A stretch of 64,000 nt of DNA from 3-1-20CM-4-69-9 sp963833655 (lineage in GTDB: Bacteria; Actinomycetota; Thermoleophilia; Gaiellales; Gaiellaceae): NCBI GenBank assembly GCA_963833655.1, contig CAWHYL010000005.1:677223-741222 (forward strand), read 5' to 3'. A program made the translations under genes and the position numbers. The notes beneath the pieces are model-generated. The model was not told the origin of the DNA, made no database searches, and worked only from the letters and a program-made list of their open reading frames with translations. The first letter of the stretch is position 1. Every line of letters begins with the position of its first letter. Of the stretch, positions 25,441 to 33,937 are shown piece after piece.

Positions 25441-26316
25441 CGCGGCTTCGAGCGCGCTCAGCAGCTGCCTGACCCTCATCGGGAGATACGTGCCGTAGTC
25501 GGCGTGCGCATGGGTCGCGTCGTACTGCCGCCGGATCTGGAGGACGTACGGGAACAGCCCGGTCGGGGTCGCGACCTCCAGTGCTCGACGGAGCTGGGGC
25601 GCGGAGCCGAACCCCTCCCACGCGGCGGCATACGCCGTGCGGGCCGGCTCCGGGTCGTCGAGCGACCATGACGGCTTCAGCCACGACCACAGCGGGAAGC
25701 CGACGCTCGCGTCGCCCCAGTCGTAGATCGCAACGCGACCGTCGCGCTCGAAGACGTTCCACTCGTGCAGGTCGTCATGCTGGATCGACGCCGGCAGGGC
25801 CAGCTCCGCCAGCTGTCCGTAGAGGTCGTGGAACTTCGGCGCGAGCGCGTGCAGCCGCGCGACCTCCTCGGGCTCGAGCCCGTGGTCGCGTTCGAAGAAC
25901 GGCTCGTAGAGGTCGGCGACGACCGTCAGGCGGAGATCCCGGAGGCCGTATGCCAGCAGCTCGTCGACGTGCGCGGCCTCCCCGACCTGCAGCTCGCCGT
26001 AGAGCGCAAGCGCCGGCGGGAACAGCTCGAACCTCCCGGAGTCGGCGACGCGGGTTCCGCCGTCGCGCAGCAGCAGCCATGCTCGCTCCGCATCCGCGGC
26101 GACGACTTCGGGAACGCGGTCCGGCCAGCGCGACCCGAGCGCGACGGTGAGCGGGACCTCGTACGCCTGCACGGGCTGCTCCTGTTTGAGGTACAGATCG
26201 CCGTCGCTCGTCGGCACGCGCAGGACCGTCGACCACGGGCGGTCGTGGATCGTCTCGACGGGAGCGCTCGGCTCGACGCCGTGAGCCGCGAGCCAGGGTT
26301 CGACGTCGTCGCGCAC
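25438..26316 (-). CDS. Aminoglycoside-phosphotransferase-like kinase
   Basis: 292 aa of the APH/choline-kinase fold. The catalytic loop IQHDDLHEWNVF (HxDLHxxN) and the metal motif AIYDWGDASVGFP (DWGD) are intact; the N-lobe has STVLRVPTSDGDLYLKQEQ with the ATP-binding Lys. Likely phosphorylates a small molecule; resistance need not be implied. Two GTG codons are possible. I chose 26316 because it lies 7 nt after TAGGCT, whereas 26322 would be only 1 nt from it. Confidence 0.85.
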   Translation of the reverse strand: MRDDVEPWLAAHGVEPSAPVETIHDRPWSTVLRVPTSDGDLYLKQEQPVQAYEVPLTVALGSRWPDRVPEVVAADAERAWLLLRDGGTRVADSGRFELFPPALALYGELQVGEAAHVDELLAYGLRDLRLTVVADLYEPFFERDHGLEPEEVARLHALAPKFHDLYGQLAELALPASIQHDDLHEWNVFERDGRVAIYDWGDASVGFPLWSWLKPSWSLDDPEPARTAYAAAWEGFGSAPQLRRALEVATPTGLFPYVLQIRRQYDATHAHADYGTYLPMRVRQLLSALEAA

Positions 26317-26323
26317 GTGCACG

Positions 26324-26329
26324 AGCCTA
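26324..26329 (-). promoter_or_regulatory. -10 box TAGGCT for the APH-like kinase
   Basis: Minus-strand TAGGCT, with spacer CGTGCAC, then GTG 26316. The spacing decides between two closely placed GTG starts. Confidence 0.45.
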
Positions 26330-26396
26330 GTCCGCGCCGAAAACCGTCAGCTGCGGCCTCCTTGACGCCGGCCGTCGCCGCAGGCACGGTCGAACG

Positions 26397-26906
26397 GTGC
26401 GAACGGTGATCCTGCTCCGGCACGCGAAGTCGAGCTGGTCGGACTCGAGCCTTGCCGACATCGATCGCCCACTCGCGCCGCGAGGCAAACGTGCGTCGAG
26501 GAAGCTTGCCAAGCACATCCGGCGGAAGAAGATTCAGCCGGCCCTTGTCCTTTGCTCACCGTCACTTCGCACCCGCCAGACCCTCGAGGCCGTCGAGGCG
26601 TCACTGGGCAAGCGCTGCGTCGTCGAGGTCGCCCCTCAGCTCTACGGCGCTTCGGCGCAGGAGCTGCTCGAACAGCTCCAAGCTCTTCCCGACTCCGTGG
26701 GTTCGGTGATGCTCATCGGCCACAACCCGGGCCTGCACGACCTCGCGCTCGTCCTCGCCTCGCGAGGCTCCGATCTACCGCACCTCGCGGAGAAATTCCC
26801 GACCGGTGCGCTCGCCACGCTCGTCGTCGGCAGCGACGACTGGGCCGCTTTAAGCCCTGGTACGGCAGAGGTCGTCGACTACGTTGTTCCCAGGCAGTTG
26901 GGCTGA
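26397..26906 (+). CDS. sixA: SixA-type phosphohistidine phosphatase
   Basis: 169 aa histidine phosphatase. MRTVILLRHAKSSWSD carries the RHAK(S) motif with the nucleophile His; VLCSPSLRTRQTLEAV holds the second Arg and MLIGHNPGLHDLALVL the second catalytic His. SixA acts on His-phosphorylated phosphotransfer proteins, while relatives are nucleotide phosphatases. GTG start. The next gene, 32 bp on, is a Nudix hydrolase. Confidence 0.9.
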   Translation: MRTVILLRHAKSSWSDSSLADIDRPLAPRGKRASRKLAKHIRRKKIQPALVLCSPSLRTRQTLEAVEASLGKRCVVEVAPQLYGASAQELLEQLQALPDSVGSVMLIGHNPGLHDLALVLASRGSDLPHLAEKFPTGALATLVVGSDDWAALSPGTAEVVDYVVPRQLG

Positions 26907-26938
26907 GCTCCACCGACGCACGACCGAGGACCGAAGCG

Positions 26939-27415
26939 ATGACCACTGACAAGCGGGGGCGTACGAGTGCCGGCATCCTGCTCTGGCGCAGCCGGCAGGG
27001 TCGCGTGGAGGTGCTTCTGGCCCATCAAGGCGGACCGTTCTGGGTCAAGAAGGACATCGGCCACTGGACGATCCCCAAGGGCGAGGTCGAGCCGGGCGAG
27101 GAGTTCGTGACCGTGGCTCGCCGAGAGTTCGCAGAAGAAACGGGACACGAAGCTCCGAACCAGCCGCTCATCGAGCTCGGGCAGATCAGGCAGAAGTCGG
27201 GCAAGCTCGTGCTGGGCTGGGCGGCTGAGGGAGACCTCGACCCAGCGACCGCCACGAGCAACACCTTCGACATGGAGTGGCCACCGCGCTCGGGCACTGT
27301 CCGGACATTCCCCGAGATCGACCGCGTCGAGTGGTTCCCGCTCGACGAGGCACGCCGAAGGCTGAAGGCCGCGCAGGTTCCCTTCCTCGATCGGCTGCAG
27401 GCAGCCCTCGGGTGA
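26939..27415 (+). CDS. Nudix hydrolase
   Basis: 158 aa. Complete Nudix box GEVEPGEEFVTVARREF followed by AEETGHE. The start region TSAGILLWRSRQGRVEVLLAHQGG, WTIPKGEVE and the late WFPLDEARRRL are typical of the diadenosine-polyphosphate/MutT-like group. In mycobacteria MutT1 fuses a Nudix and a SixA-like domain; here the same two folds are separate and in reverse order, so they may act on the same damaged nucleotides (inference). The ATG follows the gene ending at 26906. Confidence 0.9.
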   Translation: MTTDKRGRTSAGILLWRSRQGRVEVLLAHQGGPFWVKKDIGHWTIPKGEVEPGEEFVTVARREFAEETGHEAPNQPLIELGQIRQKSGKLVLGWAAEGDLDPATATSNTFDMEWPPRSGTVRTFPEIDRVEWFPLDEARRRLKAAQVPFLDRLQAALG

Positions 27416-27424
27416 GGCTCGCGG

Positions 27425-27568
27425 CTAAGACGTAGGCCAGAGGCGTTCGCGCGCGCGCTCCGCCATCGACGGCGGCGGGCCGTCCAGCCGCGGCGCGCGC
27501 GGCCAGACGTAAGCGATCGCCGCGAGCCAGGGAGCGGCGAGGAGGAGCGTGACCCAGAGAGCGTGCAT
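27425..27568 (-). CDS. Small membrane peptide, uncertain
   Basis: 47 aa. MHALWVTLLLAAPWLAAIAY forms one hydrophobic helix, then a Pro/Arg-rich tail (VWPRAPRLDGPPPSMAER). It is convergent with the Nudix gene, 9 bp away. No family recognised. The size and single helix make it plausible but weakly supported. Confidence 0.35.
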   Translation of the reverse strand: MHALWVTLLLAAPWLAAIAYVWPRAPRLDGPPPSMAERARERLWPTS

Positions 27569-27822
27569 CGAGGAAGTGTGCCACCGACGCGGTGCGCTGC
27601 GAAAGCGTCCGGCCCCTCTCTTTCCAGATTGTTTACGGATCGACACAGCCTCCCCGGACTTGCGACGTCAGGGAGGACGCTTGGTTCCATCGATCGGCAC
27701 CTGCACACACGAACCTGAATCAGGGCATTCCCGGATTGAGGATGCGACTCCGTGCCGATGCCCGGAGCGCGGCAGGCGAGTGACGATGACATCCCTGGCA
27801 AGGGCAATAGGAAGGAGACGCC

Positions 27823-28116
27823 ATGACGACCAAGGAACTGCATCAGAAGCGCGCAGAGCTCTCCGCCCAGCTTCCAGGATTGACACTAAGGCGCGACCAT
27901 GTGTTTCAGTTGAGGTGCGACGCCGAGAAGCTCGACCGCTTCGGCGTAACGCATCACACTGCAACCGAGACGGCCCGACTCGCAGAAGACCACGCAGCAG
28001 CCGAGGTGGCGGTTCGAGATCTACAACTCCAGCTGCGCGACATTGACTACGAAATCAAGAACGCGCCGGGCGGTGGCATCACGACGACGATCGGCCGCGT
28101 CCTCCGGCGAGGCTGA
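27823..28116 (+). CDS. Small coiled-coil protein, unknown
   Basis: 97 aa, charged and mostly helical (TTKELHQKRAELSAQLPGL, LAEDHAAAEVAVRDLQLQLRDIDYEI), ending in a Gly/Arg tail. Strong Shine-Dalgarno AGGAAGGAG 5 nt before the ATG. No motif. Stands alone between gaps. Confidence 0.55.
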   Translation: MTTKELHQKRAELSAQLPGLTLRRDHVFQLRCDAEKLDRFGVTHHTATETARLAEDHAAAEVAVRDLQLQLRDIDYEIKNAPGGGITTTIGRVLRRG

Positions 28117-28166
28117 GCCCCTTCTCAGATAGGCGGACGACGTAGCGGAGGCGCGGCCGGCGGCCG

Positions 28167-28172
28167 TAACAT
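28167..28172 (+). promoter_or_regulatory. -10 box TAACAT
   Basis: TAACAT ends 6 nt before ATG 28179 of the next small gene. Confidence 0.4.
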
Positions 28173-28178
28173 CGCCTG

Positions 28179-28409
28179 ATGGCGATCGAGGTCGACGTTC
28201 AGCGGCTGCAAGTCGGCGATGTGATCCTGGTTGACCTTGACGAGCAGCAAGGGAAGGTGGAGGCGAAGGTCGTGCGCGACATCGATCGGATCGATCGGAT
28301 TGATCGAACGGAGAGCACGGTGCGCGTCACTCTGCGAGTGGAGGGGCGGGCGGACTTCGTCAAGGAGTGGGCACTCGACGAGATGGTCACCGTCGTACGC
28401 GGGCCTTAG
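28179..28409 (+). CDS. Small beta-rich protein, unknown
   Basis: 76 aa: MAIEVDVQRLQVGDVILVDL, QQGKVEAKVVRD and RVTLRVEGRADFVKEWALDE look like an SH3-like barrel. A short repeat DRIDRID is encoded by near-identical GATCGGATC units. No known function. Leaderless start supported by TAACAT. Confidence 0.5.
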   Translation: MAIEVDVQRLQVGDVILVDLDEQQGKVEAKVVRDIDRIDRIDRTESTVRVTLRVEGRADFVKEWALDEMVTVVRGP

Positions 28410-28742
28410 GCGCCGACGCGGTCGTTGCTACTGCGCCTAGGCGCGGCGCTGGTAAAAGCCGGCTCGCCAACTCCCACGAACCTACTCTCGCGCTTGCTCG
28501 GCGAAGCAGGCGCTCGGTGTCGATCTGGAGCCCAGCCGGAAGATCGAAAGCCAGCGGGAGACGGCACGAAGTTCGACAGGGCCAATCTTCGGGCCCGCGC
28601 GACGGCCAGCGGCTCGCGGTGCGCCCAAACCTGGCCGTCTAGCCAGTTGTCCCGGCGCGGCGGGCGCGCGAGCGTAGGCGTGGCTAGAGATTCTGCGGAG
28701 GGGTCCTGTCATCGAAACGCCGCCGAGAAGGACTGGACCAAC
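28410..28742 (+). other. Non-coding gap, nothing recognised
   Basis: About 330 bp with normal GC. I see no gene, tRNA or clear hairpin terminator. The last 20 bases hold GAGAAGGAC, a plausible ribosome site for the GTG at 28747. Confidence 0.4.
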
Positions 28743-28746
28743 ATGG

Positions 28747-29868
28747 GTGCCCGGGCGCCGGTGCCCGCCTCGCGCTGCCGGATGCGCGCTGTTGCTTTTG
28801 CTGACAACCGGTGCACTCTTCGCATCGAGTGCGCGTGCCGACGACCCGACGCCACCCCCGGTAGACCCGCCGGCGGTGACGTTGCCCGCCGAGCCCGATC
28901 CACCTCCCGACCCTTCCCCGCCACCCCCGCCGGCGTCCACCTCCAAGCCGGCGCGCTCGACCCGTAACGAGACCGTGGCACCCACCTCGTCGGGCCGAGC
29001 GGCGCAACCCGCAGGTCTTCCTCGCGCTCCGCTACAGAGCCGGACGCAGCCGGAAAGACCGCGGCTCCGGCCTCGCATCGGCCGTCCTACGCATCGTCCT
29101 ACGCATCGTCATGCGCCGCGCGTCAAGCGTCGACAAGCAGTAGTCGACAGACGACCAGCCTCCGCGCCACAGATTCGACGGCCGACACACGAACGCCTTG
29201 CGGTGGGCCGCTTGCAGCCGCTGGCGGCACGATCAGATGCGTCGCCCGTCGGCGGTGCTAGGACGCCGCTGTTCGTCACGACGGCAATCCTGCTCGTGGG
29301 CCTCTTCGGGCTATTCGTCCTCCGCATGCTTTCGCCGCAGCTCGCAGCAGCCACGCAGTTGCCGAGGCGTTCGCGCCGTCCCGCTCGGACACGCGCTCGG
29401 CAGACCCCACCACCGCACCGAACACCCGCCCGGCCCGCAGCCCACGCCCGCCCCGCGCCACCCGCACCGACCCCGCCTCCTGTACCACCCCGGCGCGCAG
29501 CCGAGGAGCCGCGCAGAGCACTCGCTCCTGAGAAGGCGGGGCGCAGCCGCGAGCTGCCGAGGGGCAACGTGTCGCCGACACGACAGGGAAAAGGGCCCGC
29601 GACGACATGCGAGATCCGCGTCTTCCGCGGCTACCTCAAGTCGCAGTTCTACGCCGAGGTGAGGCCGTTTGACGGCAAGACGCCATATGCAGCTGGAACG
29701 TCGCAGTGGTTTCGCTGGCGGAACGTCGATGCGCCGACGGCTGAACCCGGCATCGTTGCGGCGCGAGATCAACTCCTCAACGTGCTCGCCGCAGACGGCT
29801 GGGTCCGCGTCGGGCAAGGCGCCGAGTGGTATAGCGACCGGCTGGAAAGAAGGGTCCGCACGCGATGA
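28747..29868 (+). CDS. Single-pass Pro-rich membrane protein with C-terminal RGYxKSxF domain
   Basis: 373 aa. Signal-like N-terminus (CALLLLLTTGALFASSARAD), about 150 Pro/Arg-rich exported residues, one helix (LFVTTAILLVGLFGLFVLRML) near 175-197, then a basic Pro-rich linker. The final 85 residues are compact: CEIRVFRGYLKSQFYAEV, SQWFRWRN, AARDQLLNVLAADGWVRVG and EWYSDRLERR. The C-terminal domain is predicted cytoplasmic. A paralogue with the same architecture lies at 38.1-39.1 kb. The stop overlaps the next ATG (ATGA). Function unknown. Confidence 0.7.
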   Translation: MPGRRCPPRAAGCALLLLLTTGALFASSARADDPTPPPVDPPAVTLPAEPDPPPDPSPPPPPASTSKPARSTRNETVAPTSSGRAAQPAGLPRAPLQSRTQPERPRLRPRIGRPTHRPTHRHAPRVKRRQAVVDRRPASAPQIRRPTHERLAVGRLQPLAARSDASPVGGARTPLFVTTAILLVGLFGLFVLRMLSPQLAAATQLPRRSRRPARTRARQTPPPHRTPARPAAHARPAPPAPTPPPVPPRRAAEEPRRALAPEKAGRSRELPRGNVSPTRQGKGPATTCEIRVFRGYLKSQFYAEVRPFDGKTPYAAGTSQWFRWRNVDAPTAEPGIVAARDQLLNVLAADGWVRVGQGAEWYSDRLERRVRTR

Positions 29869-32063
29869 CGCTCGGCCGCCGAGTCGCAGAAGTTGCCCTC
29901 GCCCTGGTCGTGCCGCTCGTGGTCGCAACGGCCGCCCAACCGGCCACGCGACTCGCAGCTGCAGACACGACGCCGCCTTCGATCGTTCCCCAAGTGTCCG
30001 GAACCGCAGGAACCGGAGGCTGGTACACGAGCCCCGTCACAGTCGCATGGGCTGTGACCGATCCGGAAACCGGCATCGCCGCCTCTTCGGGCTGTGGCAC
30101 GACCACCATCTCCACCGATACGACCGGCACAACGATCACCTGCAGCGCCTCGAACTCCGATGGCCTGAGCGCGCAGGCGAGCGTCGTCGTGAAGGTCGAC
30201 ACGACCGGTCCTGCCGTAGCCGGAGAGCCGACCTCGAAGCCGGCACAGAAGGGCTGGTACACCCAGCCTCTCACTGTCGCGTTCTCGGGCGCCGATTCCG
30301 TGTCCGGGATCTCGAATTGCTCCGCTCCCATCGCTTACGGCGGGCCGGATACGAAGTCCGCTGCCGTCAGCGGTTCCTGCACGAACGGCGCCGGACTGTC
30401 AACCTCCGGCACAGCAACCTTCAAGTACGACTCGAGCCCACCGGTGGTCACTCCATCGGTCACCGGCAAGCTCGGTGCGAACGGTTGGTACACGGGTGAC
30501 GTCTCGGTCGGCTGGTCGGTGTCGGACTCGGTATCGGATATCGACTCATCGAGTGGCTGCGGCACGACCGCGCTGACCTCCGACACAGCCGGCCAAACGT
30601 TGACGTGCACGGCGACGAACGGTGCGGGCCTGACCACACAACGCTCCGTGACGGTGAAGATCGACCGCAGCGCACCCGACACGACCATCACGGGCGGTCC
30701 CAGCGGCACGGTGACGAGCACCGTGGCCTCATTTACGTTCTCCGCCTCGGAGCCCGGAGCGACGTTCGCCTGCAGCCTCGACGGTGGCGGCTTCCAGCCC
30801 TGCAGCTCGCCCCAGACATATTCGGGGCTCACCGACGGGTCTCACTCGTTTCAGGTGCGTGCAACTGATCCGGCCGGGAACGGGGATCAGACCCCGGCCG
30901 CGCAATCATGGACCGTGCGAGCGACGCCGCCGAACCTCAAGCTGCCCGGCCCCCTCACCGTCGAAGCGACGAGCGCTGCTGGAGCGAAGGTCACGTACAC
31001 GGTGAGCGCTGACGATGACGGCGAGCCGATGATCCTGGACGCGACTGCCTGCAAACCGCCGAGCGGTTCGACCTTCGCGCTCGGGACGACGACGGTCACC
31101 TGCAGCGTGACCAACAGCTACGGAGTGAGGGCCGCGGGGTCGTTCACGGTGACTGTCGTCGACACAACAGCCCCCCGCCTAACCGTGCCGAGCCCGACCA
31201 GTCTCGTCGCTGCCGGGCCCGTTCCAAGCACGAACGCATCGATCTCTGCCTTTCTCGGAGCGGCGAGGGCTGCGGACCTCGTCGATGCGCATCCGACCAT
31301 CACGACGGATGCACCGTCATCCTTCGAATTGGGTACGACCAAGGTCACCTTCACAGCCCGTGATGCGGCCGGCAACACGGCTGCCGCGACGTCGACGATC
31401 ACGATCGCACCGCCTCCTCCGAACTCGGGGCAGGGGGGCGCGGGCTCGCCGCCGGCACCTGCGGCGCCCGATCTGACCCCTCCACGGGACGTCCGATCTC
31501 TCGAGGCAATGGCAGGAGACCGCTCGGTCACCCTGACCTGGGACGACCCGCCAGACACCGACTTCAATCACGTCGATGTCTTCCGCTCGACGATCGGAAC
31601 GGGCACCGTCGAGGCGCGCATCTACTCCGGCCACACGAAGAGGCTCATCGATCGCGGCCTGACCAATGACACCACTTATCAGTACGTCGTCGTGGCCGTC
31701 GACAAGAACGGCAACCGGGCAGGCGGCGCGATCGTCACGGCAATCCCGAAAGCCGCGCTCCTGCTTGCCCCAAAGGACGGAGCAAGGCTAGTGCGACCTC
31801 CTGTCCTAGCGTGGGCAACGCTTCCGGGTGCGGCTTACTACAACGTCCAACTCTGGCGGAACGGCGCGAAGATCCTCAGCGCCTGGCCGGCCAAAGCGCG
31901 TCTGGCTCTGCGGCGCCAATGGCGCTACGGCGGCCGCCGCCGTTCGCTCTCCCCGGGCACGTATCGCTGGTACGTCTGGCCCGGCCTCGGCGAGCGCGCC
32001 GCGAAGAACTACGGCCCCGTGCTCGGCATGCAGACATTCAGCATGACGCAGCGAAAAAGCTAG
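29865..32063 (+). CDS. Large secreted protein with Ig-like/HYR repeats
   Basis: 732 aa. Sec signal peptide (residues 1-34, ending LAAADTT). Tandem beta-sandwich repeats carry TTPPSIVPQVSG...GGWYTSPVTVAWAVTD, twice more with GWYTQPLTVAFSG and GWYTGDVSVGWSV, each closed by paired cysteines. Next come a lamin/Big-like APDTTITGGPSG block with FACSLDGGGFQPCSSP, HYR-like repeats, and a fibronectin III domain (PPRDVRSLEAMAGDRSVTLTW). The C-terminal beta domain ends WYVWPGLGERAAKNYGPVLG. Probably cell-surface or adhesive. Cotranslated with the preceding membrane protein. Confidence 0.8.
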   Translation: MTLGRRVAEVALALVVPLVVATAAQPATRLAAADTTPPSIVPQVSGTAGTGGWYTSPVTVAWAVTDPETGIAASSGCGTTTISTDTTGTTITCSASNSDGLSAQASVVVKVDTTGPAVAGEPTSKPAQKGWYTQPLTVAFSGADSVSGISNCSAPIAYGGPDTKSAAVSGSCTNGAGLSTSGTATFKYDSSPPVVTPSVTGKLGANGWYTGDVSVGWSVSDSVSDIDSSSGCGTTALTSDTAGQTLTCTATNGAGLTTQRSVTVKIDRSAPDTTITGGPSGTVTSTVASFTFSASEPGATFACSLDGGGFQPCSSPQTYSGLTDGSHSFQVRATDPAGNGDQTPAAQSWTVRATPPNLKLPGPLTVEATSAAGAKVTYTVSADDDGEPMILDATACKPPSGSTFALGTTTVTCSVTNSYGVRAAGSFTVTVVDTTAPRLTVPSPTSLVAAGPVPSTNASISAFLGAARAADLVDAHPTITTDAPSSFELGTTKVTFTARDAAGNTAAATSTITIAPPPPNSGQGGAGSPPAPAAPDLTPPRDVRSLEAMAGDRSVTLTWDDPPDTDFNHVDVFRSTIGTGTVEARIYSGHTKRLIDRGLTNDTTYQYVVVAVDKNGNRAGGAIVTAIPKAALLLAPKDGARLVRPPVLAWATLPGAAYYNVQLWRNGAKILSAWPAKARLALRRQWRYGGRRRSLSPGTYRWYVWPGLGERAAKNYGPVLGMQTFSMTQRKS

Positions 32064-32597
32064 AGCGCCACAATCGAATTGTCGGCGACTTCGCCACCGC
32101 GCCGTCTTGCTCGAGACGCTCGGGCGCCGCTGCAGCGCACCCCGGGCAACGACCGAGCCGCCCGTGAGCTGCGACCAGCCGCAGCGGGTGCTCCTCACCA
32201 GTCAGCTCACGAGCGCTACGCCTTGCGCGACAGCGAAGTGCACGCAAACGGCCTGGTTACGAGATGCGCGGTGACGGGATCGACCCCGACCTCCTGCTTG
32301 TAAGGCGAGAGCCAGACTCGGGGAACGCACCGCTCCCCACCCCTGTTCGTGCACAAGAAGCGACTTGTACCTAGCGGCTCGCGCGCGCTTATCAGGGTGA
32401 GACGCTCGCAGACACCCGGGTTGTTTCTCGCATACGGGATGCCCCGCTCGCGAACTGCACGCAGACAGCGCAATCGCAGAGCGCACGCAGTATCGGCATG
32501 GAGCCGCCCGTACCCAGGAACTCCACCCGAAGTGCTCATCGCGTGACCCTACACAGGGGTGAGCGAGGCTCCGGAATGTTCCTCGAAGGCGGGCGGC
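32064..32597 (+). other. Gap with tRNA-Val remnant, island left boundary
   Basis: About 530 bp without a convincing gene. Its one recognisable element is the partial tRNA-Val copy at 32265-32306. The DNA to the right belongs to the putative island. Confidence 0.5.
32265..32306 (-). repeat. Truncated tRNA-Val 3' half (putative att site)
   Basis: 42 nt matching the 3' half of the intact tRNA-Val (37559-37602) from the discriminator base through the T arm to the anticodon loop, same orientation, differing only by two missing bases in the T/variable region. The 5' half is absent. This is the signature left when a tyrosine integrase recombines into a tRNA 3' end, with the intact gene at the other boundary. 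Confidence 0.7.
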
Positions 32598-33101
32598 CTA
32601 GGACGTCGTCAGCGGGCGCGACGCGATCGCGATCAGGTCGGCGACGACTTCATCGAGCGGTCGGCTGGCATCCAGCTCATGCGTGCAGCTCTCCCTGAGG
32701 AGTGGCTCGATTCTGGCGAGGTCAGCCAAGATCATCGCTCGTTCCGCTGGAGTCTTCCCGTAGCTGTTCGTCGTTCTGCGCGCGATCCGGTCAAGGATCA
32801 CGTCAGCAGGTGCACTGAGCAGGACGACCGCGTTGAAACGGTCGTAGAACTTCGACTGGTTCCTCACACACCCTTGAACGAAGAGCGAGCAGCCGTCGTC
32901 GGAGTCGAGCAGCCGGGCCATCTTCTCCTCGACCCAGAGCCACTCCCCGCGGTGCATCTCGTCGGAGGGCTGAACATACGGCCGGTACTCGCGCCAGCCA
33001 GGATCATCGGTGTCGACGACGCGATAACCGCGTCGGCCGAGTTCGGCAAGCGCCGACGACTTGCCGGTTCCCGACATCCCGGTCACCAAGATCCTGGAAA
33101 T
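32598..33101 (-). CDS. P-loop nucleotide kinase-like ATPase (probable ATT start)
   Basis: 167 aa. The start region SRILVTGMSGTGKSSALAEL has a Walker A (GxxGxGKS) beginning only 8 residues in; then RVVDTDDPGWREY and VVLLSAPADVILDRIARR, with LID-like TNSYGKTPAERAMI. Resembles small AAA/shikimate-kinase-type ATPases. An in-frame ATG at 33134 would add 11 residues. TAGCGT 7 nt before an ATT codon (33101), and the proximity of the P-loop to the N-terminus, favour the ATT. Confidence 0.75.
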   Translation of the reverse strand: MSRILVTGMSGTGKSSALAELGRRGYRVVDTDDPGWREYRPYVQPSDEMHRGEWLWVEEKMARLLDSDDGCSLFVQGCVRNQSKFYDRFNAVVLLSAPADVILDRIARRTTNSYGKTPAERAMILADLARIEPLLRESCTHELDASRPLDEVVADLIAIASRPLTTS

Positions 33102-33108
33102 CGGGACA

Positions 33109-33114
33109 ACGCTA
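33109..33114 (-). promoter_or_regulatory. -10 box TAGCGT pointing to an ATT start
   Basis: Minus-strand TAGCGT followed by TGTCCCG (7 nt), then ATT at 33101. The spacing is the same as at the other leaderless genes. Confidence 0.35.
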
Positions 33115-33167
33115 CCGAGCGTCAGCGATGACATGGCGTGCGCGCGAGTGTTGGAATGACGCGAGCG

Positions 33168-33798
33168 TCAGGCGAGCGAGCTGAGGATGTCTGCCAGCTC
33201 GTCCGGCTGCGTGAAGAACGGCGAGTGGCCCGCGTCGAGCTCGATCACGCGCGCGCCGTGAGAGCGGGCGGTACGAATCTGCCAGCCCGGATCGATTGCG
33301 GCATCCCGCAGGGTTGCGATGACGCCGTCGCCTAGCCCCGAAAGGCGCGGACAGCGGTTCAAGCCGGGCCTGGGGGCCAGAGCTGCGCAAACGCCCAGTC
33401 GGACTGGGTGCGCGAACAGTCGGGGTACATTCGCGCGGCGGCGGCGTCGGCGTCCGGCCAGTAGGAGCGGTCGAGGCTGTCGCGCACTGTTCCGCCGAAT
33501 CCCTCGGCGAAGCACTCGTCTATCTCAGCGCGGGCCAGCGGCGGAGGCGCGGCGAGGTAGACGCGAGCACGGGCCTCGATGTGCGGGATCGTGAATCCCA
33601 CCGGAGCGAGTGGCCGACGACGATCGCGTCCCGCTGTGGCCCGGCGGCCCGCGCATAGTCGACTGGCACTAGCCCGATCTCGTAGCAGGGCAAGTCCGGC
33701 GTCGCGACGTCATGGCCACGATCCGTCAGCTCCCGCGCAAGTCGGCGGAAGCACCAACCACCATGCCAAGCTCCGTGCACGAGCACGAACCGCGCCAT
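33168..33798 (-). pseudogene. Alpha/beta hydrolase, broken by two frameshifts
   Basis: The N-terminal part MARFVLVHGAWHGGWCFRRLA with VVGHSL (nucleophile elbow) is in one frame. The middle (FTIPHIEARARVYLAAPPPLA, SLDRSYWPDADAAAARMYPD) is in a second frame, and the C-terminal ARVIELDAGHSPFFTQPDELADIL with the catalytic His is in a third. All parts of an EstC/salicylate-esterase-like hydrolase are present in order, so the gene was recently inactivated or contains sequencing errors near 33600 and 33370. Confidence 0.75.
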
Positions 33799-33937
33799 CG
33801 TCCGCGAGATGATGCCCAAGCCACGCCTTAGCGAACTGCCATGCCATGGACTCCTGAATGCGCGGTGAGACTTCGTTCCGCCGATGACTTCTGACGCGCC
33901 GGTCGGTCCTACAAGCATGTCGAGAGAGGGAGGATCC

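Noticed and set aside
28280..28310. GATCGGATC-type micro-repeat
   Set aside because: Only a few units inside a small gene, encoding DRIDRID; no sign of a larger array.
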